Source: Caballeronia glathei (GTDB taxonomy: Bacteria > Pseudomonadota > Gammaproteobacteria > Burkholderiales > Burkholderiaceae). Taken from it: a stretch of 64,000 nucleotides of DNA. The notes beneath the pieces are model-generated. The model searched no databases and was not told the origin of the DNA. It worked only from the letters and a program-made list of their open reading frames with translations. The translations under genes were made by a program, and so were the position numbers. Shown in pieces: positions 25,070 through 34,140 of the stretch (position 1 is its first letter; each line of letters starts with the position of its first letter). The stretch spans positions 28,600 to 92,599 of the forward strand of contig NZ_JFHC01000031.1 of NCBI RefSeq assembly GCF_000698595.1, read 5' to 3'.

Positions 25070-26203
25070 TTACTTTGCACCGCCTTTTCGAGCGGCGTAG
25101 ATGGACGCCGCCTTCGGTCCTTGGGGCGATGCGGAAACGTCGCCGGCGGTTGGCCTTTGCCGGTTGTTCAGCTGGCGCTGCGAGGCCGTCACCGCTTCGA
25201 AGAGCCGAGCGCGCACCTGATCGGACGTCAGACCGTCGCGCACGAACTCGACGGCCCGCTCCGGCAACTCGGCCGCGAGACATAGGCCAGCGATGTCCTT
25301 CGCGCTCTGGATCGATGCATCGACAGTGGCGCGATCGCGCAAGCCCGACGCCGTGACAATGCTTTCCGCCAGCGCCGACAGATTCGCTTCGCGGCACGCG
25401 TTAAACACATGCGCTGCCAAGACACTCGCCGTCTCCGCTGACGCGGCCGGAACCGGCTCTTGCGGCGCAGGCGCAGGCGGTGGATCGACCGGCGGAGGAT
25501 TCGAAGTCGGTGCGACGGCCGGCGGTGGCTCATCTGCCGGAGGATCGTTGGCGGGCGGCGAATCCCCCGCGCCCTCGACGAGCGCCTTGACCGGCTCCGG
25601 GGCCTTTTGAAAACGGGCGAGCAGTCCGGCGGCGTTGGTCGACGCGGCAAGGCGCACCGGCTCTTCGATCACATCGCAGAACCCGAGCGACTGCGCTTCG
25701 AGTGCCGTGAGCCAGGTCTCGGCGTCCATCATCGCGACGAGCTCGTCATCGGACTGTCCGCTCTTGCGCCGATACGCCGCGAGAATGCCGTCGCGCGCCT
25801 TGTCCATCATGTCCGCCGTGCTGCGCAGATCGGCCGCCGTACCTAGCGCAATCGTCCACGGGTTGTGAATCATCAGCATCGCGTTCTCCGGCATCACGAC
25901 CTGGTCGCCCGCCATCACGACGAGCGACGCCGCCGATGCCGCAACGCCATCGACGCGAGCGGTCACCTTGCCCGCATACCGGCGCAAAGCGTTGTAGATC
26001 GTGAAGGCGTCGAACACGTCGCCGCCCGGCGAATTCACAGCGACGATGACCTCCGCTGCACCTCCCGCCACGGCGTCGAGCTGCTCGATGAAGCCCTTCG
26101 CTGTCGCGCCCCAGAAGCCGATCTCGTCATAAATCCGAAGCTCGACGACGGCCCCCTGCGCGTTCGTCGTCGCCTTGATGTCCCACCACTTACGATTTTT
26201 CAT
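25070..26203 (-). CDS. Head maturation protease with scaffold-like C-terminus (ClpP-like)
   Basis: A 377-residue protein. Residues ~15-190 are a ClpP/SppA-like serine protease: VNSPGGDVFDAFTIYN, GVAASAAS (Ser90 as nucleophile), MIHNPW (His113). Residues ~190-250 are Pro/Ala-rich. Residues ~255-377 are helical and may act as built-in scaffold, as lambda C/Nu3 does. The ATG at 26203 has AGGGA upstream. A TTG at 26221 overlapping the portal stop (TTGA) is the alternative, six codons longer. Its stop falls in a degenerate copy (CCAAGTTACTTTG) of the dispersed palindrome. Confidence 0.9.
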   Translation of the reverse strand: MKNRKWWDIKATTNAQGAVVELRIYDEIGFWGATAKGFIEQLDAVAGGAAEVIVAVNSPGGDVFDAFTIYNALRRYAGKVTARVDGVAASAASLVVMAGDQVVMPENAMLMIHNPWTIALGTAADLRSTADMMDKARDGILAAYRRKSGQSDDELVAMMDAETWLTALEAQSLGFCDVIEEPVRLAASTNAAGLLARFQKAPEPVKALVEGAGDSPPANDPPADEPPPAVAPTSNPPPVDPPPAPAPQEPVPAASAETASVLAAHVFNACREANLSALAESIVTASGLRDRATVDASIQSAKDIAGLCLAAELPERAVEFVRDGLTSDQVRARLFEAVTASQRQLNNRQRPTAGDVSASPQGPKAASIYAARKGGAK

Positions 26204-26217
26204 CGAGGTCCCTGCTT

Positions 26218-27708
26218 TCAAGTTGGTACGTCGCCGGCGATATCGCGATCGCGCGGGTCGGTGTCGTATTGCAGGCCGAGCGCATCGGCGCGTGCGTTGT
26301 CAGCCGCGTTCTCTTCGTCGACCTGCTCCGGATCCTCGCCCTGCTTGAGAATCGATGCGGAGCGGCTCGTGAGGCCCGAGCGGATCGCCAGCTTTTGCGC
26401 ATTGACGTCCTGCACCGGATGGATGTACGGCCAACCTTGCGGCACCCACCGGACCCGCAAATACTCACGGCGCGTGCGATAGAAATCCGGCATCGGCATG
26501 GCACCCGACAACGCGCAGGCGTCTACCCACCACGCCCACACGCGGTTGCAGTACTGGTGAATGAAAATGTTCCACTGCAGCTGCTCGATCGCGCGGCGAA
26601 ATTCGTTGAGCAGCACGCGCAGTACGCGATCGCCGACTTCGCGCAAGTCGCCGGTAAGGATCTCGTACGGCATGCCGACTGATGCCGCCGCTGCCATTAG
26701 CTGCTGACGCATAAAAGGCCCGTAGTCGCTACCCGCGCCCGGCGGCTGCGCAAATGCAACCTCTTCGCCTGGCGCCAACTCCTGCATGGAACCCGGTTCG
26801 AGCGAAACGATCGGCGAATAGCCGTCCCCGTCATACACCACTGGCTGCCCCGTCATCGGGTCAATATCACCGGGGCCCGATGCCGTCGCCTGCGGCTTTG
26901 TGATGAAGCCGGCGAACAGATTGCTGACCTCCTGTCGGAACAACACGGCATCGTCGAAATTGTCGAGCGAATGCAGGCGCAACAGCACCGTCGCAAGCTC
27001 CGGAACACCGCGAATCTGTCCCGGGCGCAACGGCTGGAAGACGTGCGCGATGTCATCCGCCGGAACCGCCACCGTCGCCATGCTCGTCGTGTTGAGCCGG
27101 TTGTATTCGCCCGGGTGTCTCCGGTAGAGGTGGTAAGCAACGCGCAGGTCATCGGCGTCAAACTCGACGCCGTTCAAAATCTCGCCCCCATTGCGACCGA
27201 GCTCGTTCTTCTCTACGGGCAGTTGATCAGCTTCCATCAATTGCACCTGCAGGGGCACCGCGAGGCCATCGGATGGCCTGCGAAGCCGTCGCCGGAGCAA
27301 GGTCTCGCCGTCGCTGAAGAACGCTCGAGCCGCGAGCGTCTGTTGCCCGTAGAAGTCGAGCAGGCCGTCCGCGTCTGCCTCTTTGACCCAGTCATCCCAA
27401 AGTTGCTTTTGCTGCTTGGCGATATCTTTGTTCGGGTGTTGAGGATGCGGCTGAATTCCGGTGCCAATCGTGTTGGAGACGAGTCGCGCAATCGCGGTCT
27501 TTGCCCACGGATCGTTGCGGATCGCATCGCGCGCACGACTACGCAGCAGCGGAAGGTTTTGCACCGCGGCGAAGTTCGGACCGGCACTCGATGTCTTCCA
27601 CGTCCGCCCGCGCGCGCCAGCTGAACTTGCGGACTCGTATGCGGCCGCTTTCACGCGCGTCGGCATGACAAAGCCTCGCTTCGCCAGTGCGGGATAAGAT
27701 CCGCTCAT
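26218..27708 (-). CDS. Portal protein (lambda gpB family)
   Basis: A 496-residue lambda-type portal, the dodecameric ring through which DNA enters and leaves the head. Seen: RARDAIRNDPWAKTAIARLVSNTIGTGIQP, QLMEADQLPVEKNE, RGVPELATVLLRLHSLDNFDDAVLFRQ, and AAAASVGMPYEILTGDL, all family-type. The C-terminus is acidic and ends shortly before the protease. Start ATG at 27708, overlapping the joiner stop by four bases. Confidence 0.95.
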   Translation of the reverse strand: MSGSYPALAKRGFVMPTRVKAAAYESASSAGARGRTWKTSSAGPNFAAVQNLPLLRSRARDAIRNDPWAKTAIARLVSNTIGTGIQPHPQHPNKDIAKQQKQLWDDWVKEADADGLLDFYGQQTLAARAFFSDGETLLRRRLRRPSDGLAVPLQVQLMEADQLPVEKNELGRNGGEILNGVEFDADDLRVAYHLYRRHPGEYNRLNTTSMATVAVPADDIAHVFQPLRPGQIRGVPELATVLLRLHSLDNFDDAVLFRQEVSNLFAGFITKPQATASGPGDIDPMTGQPVVYDGDGYSPIVSLEPGSMQELAPGEEVAFAQPPGAGSDYGPFMRQQLMAAAASVGMPYEILTGDLREVGDRVLRVLLNEFRRAIEQLQWNIFIHQYCNRVWAWWVDACALSGAMPMPDFYRTRREYLRVRWVPQGWPYIHPVQDVNAQKLAIRSGLTSRSASILKQGEDPEQVDEENAADNARADALGLQYDTDPRDRDIAGDVPT

Positions 27709-27911
27709 CGAACCCCCTTGCCCGCGCTGCGTAACCGGGAGATCCGTGAGCGGGGACGCTCGCTATCGAGCCCGCGCACGATCTCCGTTTGTGCCTCACG
27801 CAGCTCGGCGATCGAGCGATAACGCACCCTGCGGTCGTGATACTGCACTTCGAGCTCACCTTTCGCGATCGCACTCTGAATGCGGTCCAGGTCAGCCTGT
27901 GTATAGGCCAT
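27705..27911 (-). CDS. Head-tail joining protein (lambda gpW-like)
   Basis: A 68-residue basic helical protein: TQADLDRIQSAIAKGELEVQYHDRRVRYRSIAELREAQTEIVRGL fits the lambda gpW family, which stabilises packaged DNA and prepares the head for tail joining. Start ATG at 27911. It lies between terminase and portal, as in lambda (A-W-B). Confidence 0.92.
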   Translation of the reverse strand: MAYTQADLDRIQSAIAKGELEVQYHDRRVRYRSIAELREAQTEIVRGLDSERPRSRISRLRSAGKGVR

Positions 27912-27921
27912 AAGGTCACTC

Positions 27922-29994
27922 CTACCGACGGCGTTTCAGATAAGACGAACTCCCGACGCGTCGGACGGGCAAGCGGGTTGCAGGAGGCTGGATCGGCTGG
28001 GTCGGCTTGGCCGGATGAACAGAAGGCTGCACGGAGGCAACGGATGGCGCCACTTCGACGATCTCGGCGCTCGGTTCGATCGGTCGCGCTTGCGCCACTT
28101 CTCCGCCTTCGGCAACTGGCGGGTCTGCGGGCTGCGTCGGCCTGAACAGATCGTCGCGTTCGAGATTCGATTGCAGTGTTTCCCACTGAAATGCTCGCCA
28201 ACGAGGTAACCCGACAAAGGCTGCCGCGGCCATGTTGTAGACCATGATGTCGAGAACCTCGTTGCGAGCCGCCTTCGGCTTCCACCACTCGCGTTTCGCC
28301 TTGCCGCCGATCCACTTGGTCACGAGCCGCTCGACCGTGAGCTGATCGAAGAAGTCGGGCGGCAGCTCCGGCGAGAAGTGAATACGGTGTGCGCCGCGCC
28401 CCTCGAGCTTCAGCCAACCCGTGAGCTGCTCCTTCGCCGCGAACGTGCCGATCGGATAGATATACGCCCCGTTCTCTACCTTCAGGCCCTGCCAATTGAA
28501 GTCCTGCGCGCTGCGCTTGCCCAGGAGGGGCCGCTTCTCTTCGCCAAACCCTTTCACGCCGAAGAATCCCTCGTGCGAGCGCTCACGCAGCCACGCATAG
28601 CAGCGTTGCGCGTTGTACCCGGTATCCACCGCGCAGGCCCGCACATATAGGTCGCGGCCCCAGGCATTGCGGATCGGCGTGCGCACAATGTCGCGCATCT
28701 CGGTCCATGGATCGTCTTCGTTGGTGTCGCCGTAGATGACCCGGTAATCGACCACCCACGCCTCCTCGCCGATGCCCCACGCGATGATCAGGAGCTCCAG
28801 CCGATCGGGCTGCACGTCGACGGCGCCCGTCAGCACGAGGCCGCCCGGCGGGATGGTGCCGAGGCGATACGTTTCGGTCTGTGCCCGCTCCTGCAATGCG
28901 TGCGCCTTGATCCGGTCGCCCGGCTGCTCCCATGTCAATGCGAGGCGCGTGTTCCAGAATTTCTTCAGCTTCGCGAAGTCGCCGGCGTCCGCTGCCTTCT
29001 GTGCCTCCATGAACTCGCGCACGAGCGCGGGCCAGCGAACCCACGGCGAATACAGCGAGTTGATCCAGAAGCCCGCGGCCTTGTTCGGACCGGGCGCCTC
29101 CGCAATCCAACGGCCGCCCGCCAACAAGTCCGGCTTGTGGCGTTCCTCGATCAGCCCGTTGCACTCGACATCGACGCAGATGTACATCGCGGTGTCCGGG
29201 TCATCATCGACCCAACGCAAGCGCCGACGACCATCGGCGTCCGCCCAAATGAGCGGCTGCTCGATGGCGCAGTGCGGACACTTCACGTAGTAGCGGCGCT
29301 GGTCGCTGTTCTGGTAGCGGAACTCGATCTCCGACGCATCTTTCTCGGTCGGCGTCGAGGTGTAAAGCCGCTTTGCTCGCGCGCCGAACGTATCCTGCCG
29401 GTTCGAGGCAAGCCCGATCGGATCGCCTTCCCCGTCGACGTCGTTCGGATATCCGTCGACCTCGTCGAAATGGATGTTGCGCGCCGGCATCGAGCGCAGC
29501 CCGACCGCGCTATTCGCGCCCGTGACGACGACCATCGAGCCGCCGTCGAATTCCTTTTCGAGGATCGTGTTGGCGCTATCGCGCGAGCGCTTCTCCGCTG
29601 CCTTCGCCTTGATTGCCGGTGTGCTGTCGACCATTTCCGACAGCCGCTGCCGGCTCCAGCGCTTCGCAAGATTCAGCGTCGGCAGCACGACCAGAAACGG
29701 ACTCGGCACCCGATCGATGGAATAGCCGAGCCAGTTCATGCCGGTCTCGCTCTTGCCCACCTGCGTGCCTGCGACGAACACGACGTCCTGCACGTGACTG
29801 GTGACCGAGAGGCAATCCATCGGCTCACGCAGATACGGTGTGCGCGATGTACGCCACTCGCCGGCCTCAGCAGCCACCTTGCGCGAAAGCTGGCGGTTCT
29901 CGTCGGCCCACTCGGAAACCTGCACGATCGGGTCGAGCTCGATCCCCGCTCGCCACGCGTCGGTGGCAAGCGTCCAAGCATCTATCGATCTCAT
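27922..29994 (-). CDS. Terminase large subunit (lambda gpA / GpA family)
   Basis: A 690-residue packaging ATPase and nuclease. Walker A GTQVGKSE at residues 76-83, Walker B-like IHFDEVDGYP near 175, a zinc-type CPHC around 240, and nuclease-domain acidic residues (GAVDVQPDRLELLIIAWG; CAVDTGYNAQRCYAWL). About 80 residues at the C-terminus are Pro/Val/Glu-rich and probably unfolded. Start ATG at 29994 overlaps the upstream stop (TAATG), so it is translationally coupled to the small gene before it. The GpA-type terminase predicts a cos-packaging mode. Confidence 0.95.
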   Translation of the reverse strand: MRSIDAWTLATDAWRAGIELDPIVQVSEWADENRQLSRKVAAEAGEWRTSRTPYLREPMDCLSVTSHVQDVVFVAGTQVGKSETGMNWLGYSIDRVPSPFLVVLPTLNLAKRWSRQRLSEMVDSTPAIKAKAAEKRSRDSANTILEKEFDGGSMVVVTGANSAVGLRSMPARNIHFDEVDGYPNDVDGEGDPIGLASNRQDTFGARAKRLYTSTPTEKDASEIEFRYQNSDQRRYYVKCPHCAIEQPLIWADADGRRRLRWVDDDPDTAMYICVDVECNGLIEERHKPDLLAGGRWIAEAPGPNKAAGFWINSLYSPWVRWPALVREFMEAQKAADAGDFAKLKKFWNTRLALTWEQPGDRIKAHALQERAQTETYRLGTIPPGGLVLTGAVDVQPDRLELLIIAWGIGEEAWVVDYRVIYGDTNEDDPWTEMRDIVRTPIRNAWGRDLYVRACAVDTGYNAQRCYAWLRERSHEGFFGVKGFGEEKRPLLGKRSAQDFNWQGLKVENGAYIYPIGTFAAKEQLTGWLKLEGRGAHRIHFSPELPPDFFDQLTVERLVTKWIGGKAKREWWKPKAARNEVLDIMVYNMAAAAFVGLPRWRAFQWETLQSNLERDDLFRPTQPADPPVAEGGEVAQARPIEPSAEIVEVAPSVASVQPSVHPAKPTQPIQPPATRLPVRRVGSSSYLKRRR

Positions 29995-30176
29995 TAGTCG
30001 ACAGGCCGTTGTGGCACGAGAACCGTCGTCGCGATCTGCTTTAAGCAGTCGCGTATTTCAGCGTCGAGCATATTCATTACCTTCAGCGGATCAGATTCGA
30101 ATGCCACCTGAAGGTGGATACGTTCGGGCAGCGCCAGCAGCCGTTTCGCCACCGTCGCCCGCGCCATCGGGCGCAT
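29994..30176 (-). CDS. Small hypothetical protein before terminase
   Basis: A 60-residue protein, basic N-terminus then helical (LALPERIHLQVAFESDPLKVMNMLDAEIRDCLKQIATTVLVP). No family recognised. It occupies the place of the terminase small subunit but is far shorter than lambda Nu1 (181 residues) and lacks a visible DNA-binding motif. Its stop overlaps the terminase start codon. It is the first gene after the terminator at 30234-30268. Confidence 0.5.
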   Translation of the reverse strand: MRPMARATVAKRLLALPERIHLQVAFESDPLKVMNMLDAEIRDCLKQIATTVLVPQRPVD

Positions 30177-30233
30177 CTCATTACAGGGCGGCCATTCCGG
30201 CGTCTACGCTGCGACTGGTTGAACCGCACGGGC

Positions 30234-30268
30234 AAACAAAAAGCCCCGAGGCTTTCGCACTCGGGGCT
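30234..30268 (-). terminator. Rho-independent terminator in front of terminase
   Basis: On the minus strand AGCCCCGAG pairs with CTCGGGGCT over a 9-base loop, followed by TTTTGTTTG. It separates the Q-like gene (stop 30427) from the terminase block. In lambdoid phages the late antiterminator acts on just such a terminator between Q and the late genes. Confidence 0.88.
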
Positions 30269-30426
30269 TCACGGAAATTCAGGGCGCACGACTCCAGCGT
30301 ACTCAGCAGGCTCCATTTATCTTTCTTCTGTCCCGTTGAGGTTGCACGACTAACGCGCGGTGCCAGCGAATTGTTTGTTGACCAAACGAGTGCGAGTCTA
30401 TTCGTGCGTTCACCAAAATGCAAGCC

Positions 30427-31164
30427 TCACCGCGCGCGGAGCGCCCGCTCGAACTGGGCTTCGGCCTCGGCGTCAATCTGGAGCAGGATCGACATAAGCC
30501 ATTCGAAGCGATCCGCCCACCGACGATGGTACTGATCGAGTGGAACACCGAGCGCGCGTGCCCGCTTCGCAGCATTGATCGGCTCTTTGCCGCTGCCATT
30601 GCAGTGAGTGCACAGGTGCGGCACGTCCGCAAAGGGATGTTCTTCGTAAAAGCCCTTTCCATAGCAACCGGGACAGAGCGTCCGATCGGCGATCGGCCAC
30701 CTGGAGAAGCGCAAGCGAGAATCGACCGCATCACGCACAGGTCGACACGTTTTGCAATCCACGCGCTTGGTGGTACGGCCGCCACCGCCGAGCATCCCTC
30801 GACCACCGCACGCCGAGCATTGGTCCGCCACCCACTCGACGATGGCCCGTTCGGCGAATCGCACCAGCAACGAAGATCGATCGGCGGCGGCGTCTCCCTG
30901 CTTCTTTTCTTCGGCTGCCTTCGCGAAGCTCGATTTGCCGCGCCTGTATCGACCGTTCAGCGTAATGCGCGAAGCGAGCAGGAGCGACGCGCGATGCAGC
31001 GCACGCTGTCGCAAGTCCTGCCCGTACTTCAAGTGCCAGAGCATACTGCCCAATTCATCGACCGACGCCAACGCACCCAAAGTTACTTGGCGATCCGGCG
31101 CCACGTCCGCAAGTTGCACGCGAACATTCATCGCAATTCCGGCCCTCTCTTTGAGAACGCTCAT
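30427..31164 (-). CDS. Zinc-cluster protein, possible Q-like late antiterminator
   Basis: A 245-residue protein. The N-terminal ~110 residues are helical. Residues ~115-190 hold DnaJ-like cysteine pairs: CSACGGRG, CKTC, CPGCYGKG, CTHCNGSG, each CxxCxGxG-like and typical of zinc binding. The C-terminus (YHRRWADRFEWLMSILLQIDAEAEAQFERAL) is helical. Several phage Q-type antiterminators contain such a zinc cluster, and this gene is the last one before the terminator that guards the late region. I infer a Q role from that; a chaperone-like or other regulatory role is possible. The ATG at 31164 has AAAGGAG seven bases upstream. Confidence 0.6.
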   Translation of the reverse strand: MSVLKERAGIAMNVRVQLADVAPDRQVTLGALASVDELGSMLWHLKYGQDLRQRALHRASLLLASRITLNGRYRRGKSSFAKAAEEKKQGDAAADRSSLLVRFAERAIVEWVADQCSACGGRGMLGGGGRTTKRVDCKTCRPVRDAVDSRLRFSRWPIADRTLCPGCYGKGFYEEHPFADVPHLCTHCNGSGKEPINAAKRARALGVPLDQYHRRWADRFEWLMSILLQIDAEAEAQFERALRAR

Positions 31165-31178
31165 CGGCTTACTCCTTT

Positions 31179-31313
31179 ATGTCCCAATGTCCTAATGTCC
31201 CAAAGGAGATAGGTCGTAGGCGTGCGGGCCCGCGCGCGACATGCGCCCTCCGCGCACGTCGCACGCCTGCGCACGTCAGGCCAGGGAGCGATTGGGACGT
31301 TGGGACACGGGAC
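31179..31313. repeat. Inverted GGGAC-type repeat arms upstream of the Q-like gene
   Basis: ATGTCCCAATGTCC-TAATGTCCCAA lies at 31179-31203 and TTGGGACGTTGGGACACGGGAC at 31292-31313 in inverse orientation. The arms can pair over about 14 of 16 central bases in the minus-strand transcript, with a loop of about 90 bases. The right arm of the RNA hairpin ends just before the ribosome site of the Q-like gene, so it may affect its translation. The 276 bases between primase stop and the Q-like start hold no gene I would support. Confidence 0.5.
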
Positions 31314-31440
31314 GGTGACAAAAAAGACCGCACACGGCGCGCCAACGCTGCCGCCGAAGCGCGCCGAACGGGTCGCTAAATGGACATGCATGGCGCGCTG
31401 CGCGCGCGGGTTGGAAAGGAATTGGTGTGTCATGAGCGAA

Positions 31441-34140
31441 TCAGAGCGGGCTGTCATCGTCGTCACCGCCGACCAACGCTGGCGCCCCGAGCTCAGCCGT
31501 GGCCGGCGCATTGTCTTCCGGCACGTAATACCAGCCGCGACGCCCGGTCGACTCACGCTTGCGGACCCAGCCGAGCGATTTGAGCGCCTTGCCGATGCGC
31601 CGCTGCTCGGGCAACGTCCACTTCGACGTGTCCAGCTTCAACACGTCGGCGAGGATTTCCTCCATGGTGATTCGCGCAACCAGCTCCAGGTGATGAGCGA
31701 TTTTGTCCTCGTACACATCACCCTCATAGCGCTCCGCCTGCTCGAGCTCGAACAGATACTTCTCCGCTTCCGTGACGTGCCAGACGACCCCTTGTCGATA
31801 CAGGTGCACGGCCTCCGCCCACAACTGGTCGCGATCACGGCGCAGGCCGTCGACGTCGATCGGCCCGCCCACTCGAATCGGCCAGTATCGCCGGTTGCCG
31901 GACTCGTCCTTGAGATACGTGTCGAAGTTCACGGAACCGGCGAACACGCCTTGCCGGTGCACGTCGGTGGCTCGCTTTCCGTAGAAGTTTCGAAAGCGGT
32001 CCGTCTCGGTCGCGAAGAAGCTCTTGGCGGCCGACGAGTCGCTCTTGTTCAGCGAGTCGAGTTCGGCCAGCTCGATGATCCACTTGCCCGCCATCACCGC
32101 GTACGAGTCCTTGTCGCCGATGCGAATGGGCGAGTTCGTGTACCACGGTTTGCCTGCAATAACCTCCAGTGCCGTCGATTTGCCCCACCCCTGCTTGCCT
32201 TCAAGGATCAGCACGTTGTCAGCCTTGCACCCGGGTCGCATCACACGAGCCACTGCGGCGATCATCCACTTCAAGCCGGCGAGCCGCACGTACTCGCTAT
32301 CGGCCGCGCACAGGTACGTTACAGGCCACGCCTGCAGGCGTTCCGTTCGATCCCACGTGAGGCCCTCGAGGTATTGCCGGACGTCGTGGAAGTGATGCTG
32401 ATCGGCCACCAGCAGCACCGCGTTCATCACAATGTCCGGACGCACGGAGATTCCGTATTTTTGCGATAACCACAGCACGCAGCGGTGATCGTCCATATCG
32501 GTCCACTCGCCGAGTTCGGCCTGCTGAAGCGGAGGCAGCTTGCGCTTCACCACGCGCCCGGCGAAGTCGTCCTGGGCGATCACGCCGTCCCAATCCTTGT
32601 GATTCGTCAGAATCATATGGACGTTGCCGAGCACGGGCAGCAGTGCGCCCTTGTCCGAACGGGCCAGATCCCGCTCCCAGGTCCACGCGCCATTCTCGGG
32701 TTCGCGCCCGTCGTCTTCCGGCGTTGCAGCGCCGGCGGACGTTGCGTCGATCGGCGTGATCGTGCCAAGAACCGTACGCACACCGTTCGCCGACTCAGCC
32801 GACACAATGCCCGCCGCTTCCATCGCCTCGATCAGACGTGCCGCCCGGTTAAAACCAATGCGTAGGTGCCGCTGCACAAGCGAGACAGACGCACGCCGTT
32901 CTTTGCGCACGATGCCGACCGCCTGGTCGAAGAACGGATCGTCGCCCGGCTCGACCGCCTGCAGGTGCGGAAATACTGGGACTTCCGACGCGGCCGGCGC
33001 GAGTGCTGCAAGCAGGCCCGCCTCGATCTGCGCCTTCACGACATGCAGGCCTTCCTCGCAGTGCAGATCGTTGAAGTCGGTAAGCTTACGATCGTCGCGG
33101 TTGGCGAATAGAGGAAACACGACGCTCGCGTTACCGACCTCCGCTGCCGCCTCATAGGCGCGTTTGAGGCCGGTATTCTCGAACCGACGTTTACGCTCAG
33201 GCATCACGTCGTTGGCGATCGTGAGCTCGAGATACCCGACGCCCTGCTCGTCGGCCTTGGCTCGCACGCGCACCATGTACCACGTGTGCTTCGCCTCGAT
33301 CCGAACGGCGTCGCCGTCGACCAGCAGCTCACCGGTGAAGCCATAGTCCTCCGCGAGGTGATCGCGCAGGCGCTGCTCGGTCTTCCAGTCGTCGTCGGCG
33401 CAGATCAGCAGGTGCAGATTCGGGTACGCATGACGCAGGTAGCGAGCAGCGGGCAGAATGCCGCCCGCATCGAAGCACACGGTGAGCGGGATCCGCTCGG
33501 CGGTGGCCATACGGATCGAGCGGCCGGTCGCATAGCCTTCGGCGATCATTGCGACCCGATCGTGCGCATCGATGTCGCCAAGCAGGAACGAGGCGCCCTT
33601 CTTTTCCATGCCTTTGTTAAACCGCTTGGCACCATCGGGAGTGATTTTTTGAAGCCCCGCGAGACGCATGCCGTTGTCATAGTGGAACATCGGCACCAGG
33701 AGCACGCCTTCGTCATCGAATCGCACGCCCTCCGGCGTGATCTGCTTGCGATCGAGATAGGCCGACGCACCGTCGTCTTTCGCCTTCTGCCATTGCGAAT
33801 GCGCTCGGTTCGCTGCGAGCTTGGCAGCCTGGGCGGCCTTCGCTGCCTCGATGCGCTCCGTCTCCTCTTGCCGCTTGCGCGTCTCGGCAAGATCATCGGG
33901 CGTGAGCTTCGCGCCGTTCCACTGGAAACGTTCGGTTCCGGCGTCATCGCCGGAGAAATGGCCGTACGTGCCGGTGTACCCGAGCACGGTGCCTGCACGA
34001 ACGACCTCGCGCAGCTGATACCAGAATTTCTTCCTCTGACCATAGCGGTGGTGCTTGCCGTCCGCGATCGGATGGCCTTGCGGTAATGGCGGATGCCCAG
34101 CTGCGATCAGTTGCCCGATGACCTGGTCTAACGATGACAT
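31441..34140 (-). CDS. Phage primase-helicase (Toprim / VirE-type) with embedded FtsK-gamma-like winged helix
   Basis: An 899-residue replication protein. Residues ~130-280 hold a Toprim primase core (VAMIAEGYATGRSI with its Glu; LLICADDDW). Residues ~400-458 (DPFFDQAVGIVRKERRASVS, then QRHLRIGFNRAARLIEAMEAAGIV) match the FtsK gamma winged helix, which in FtsK reads KOPS. Residues ~480-830 are a VirE/D5-type helicase domain with Walker A GKQGWGKST at 648-656 and WIIELAELDSL as Walker B region. The gamma insertion between primase and helicase parts is unusual. Start ATG at 34140. It probably primes and unwinds phage DNA; the winged helix may direct it to a site on DNA. Confidence 0.85.
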   Translation of the reverse strand: MSSLDQVIGQLIAAGHPPLPQGHPIADGKHHRYGQRKKFWYQLREVVRAGTVLGYTGTYGHFSGDDAGTERFQWNGAKLTPDDLAETRKRQEETERIEAAKAAQAAKLAANRAHSQWQKAKDDGASAYLDRKQITPEGVRFDDEGVLLVPMFHYDNGMRLAGLQKITPDGAKRFNKGMEKKGASFLLGDIDAHDRVAMIAEGYATGRSIRMATAERIPLTVCFDAGGILPAARYLRHAYPNLHLLICADDDWKTEQRLRDHLAEDYGFTGELLVDGDAVRIEAKHTWYMVRVRAKADEQGVGYLELTIANDVMPERKRRFENTGLKRAYEAAAEVGNASVVFPLFANRDDRKLTDFNDLHCEEGLHVVKAQIEAGLLAALAPAASEVPVFPHLQAVEPGDDPFFDQAVGIVRKERRASVSLVQRHLRIGFNRAARLIEAMEAAGIVSAESANGVRTVLGTITPIDATSAGAATPEDDGREPENGAWTWERDLARSDKGALLPVLGNVHMILTNHKDWDGVIAQDDFAGRVVKRKLPPLQQAELGEWTDMDDHRCVLWLSQKYGISVRPDIVMNAVLLVADQHHFHDVRQYLEGLTWDRTERLQAWPVTYLCAADSEYVRLAGLKWMIAAVARVMRPGCKADNVLILEGKQGWGKSTALEVIAGKPWYTNSPIRIGDKDSYAVMAGKWIIELAELDSLNKSDSSAAKSFFATETDRFRNFYGKRATDVHRQGVFAGSVNFDTYLKDESGNRRYWPIRVGGPIDVDGLRRDRDQLWAEAVHLYRQGVVWHVTEAEKYLFELEQAERYEGDVYEDKIAHHLELVARITMEEILADVLKLDTSKWTLPEQRRIGKALKSLGWVRKRESTGRRGWYYVPEDNAPATAELGAPALVGGDDDDSPL

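Noticed and set aside
30181..30423. 80-residue minus-strand frame before terminase
   Set aside because: It runs through the terminator hairpin, has no ribosome site and no ordered sequence.
31161..31556. 131-residue minus-strand frame across the primase end and the gap before the Q-like gene
   Set aside because: Arg/Pro/Ala-rich, overlaps the primase 3' end, and the repeat arms explain its end. A short version starting at 31430 remains possible but unsupported.
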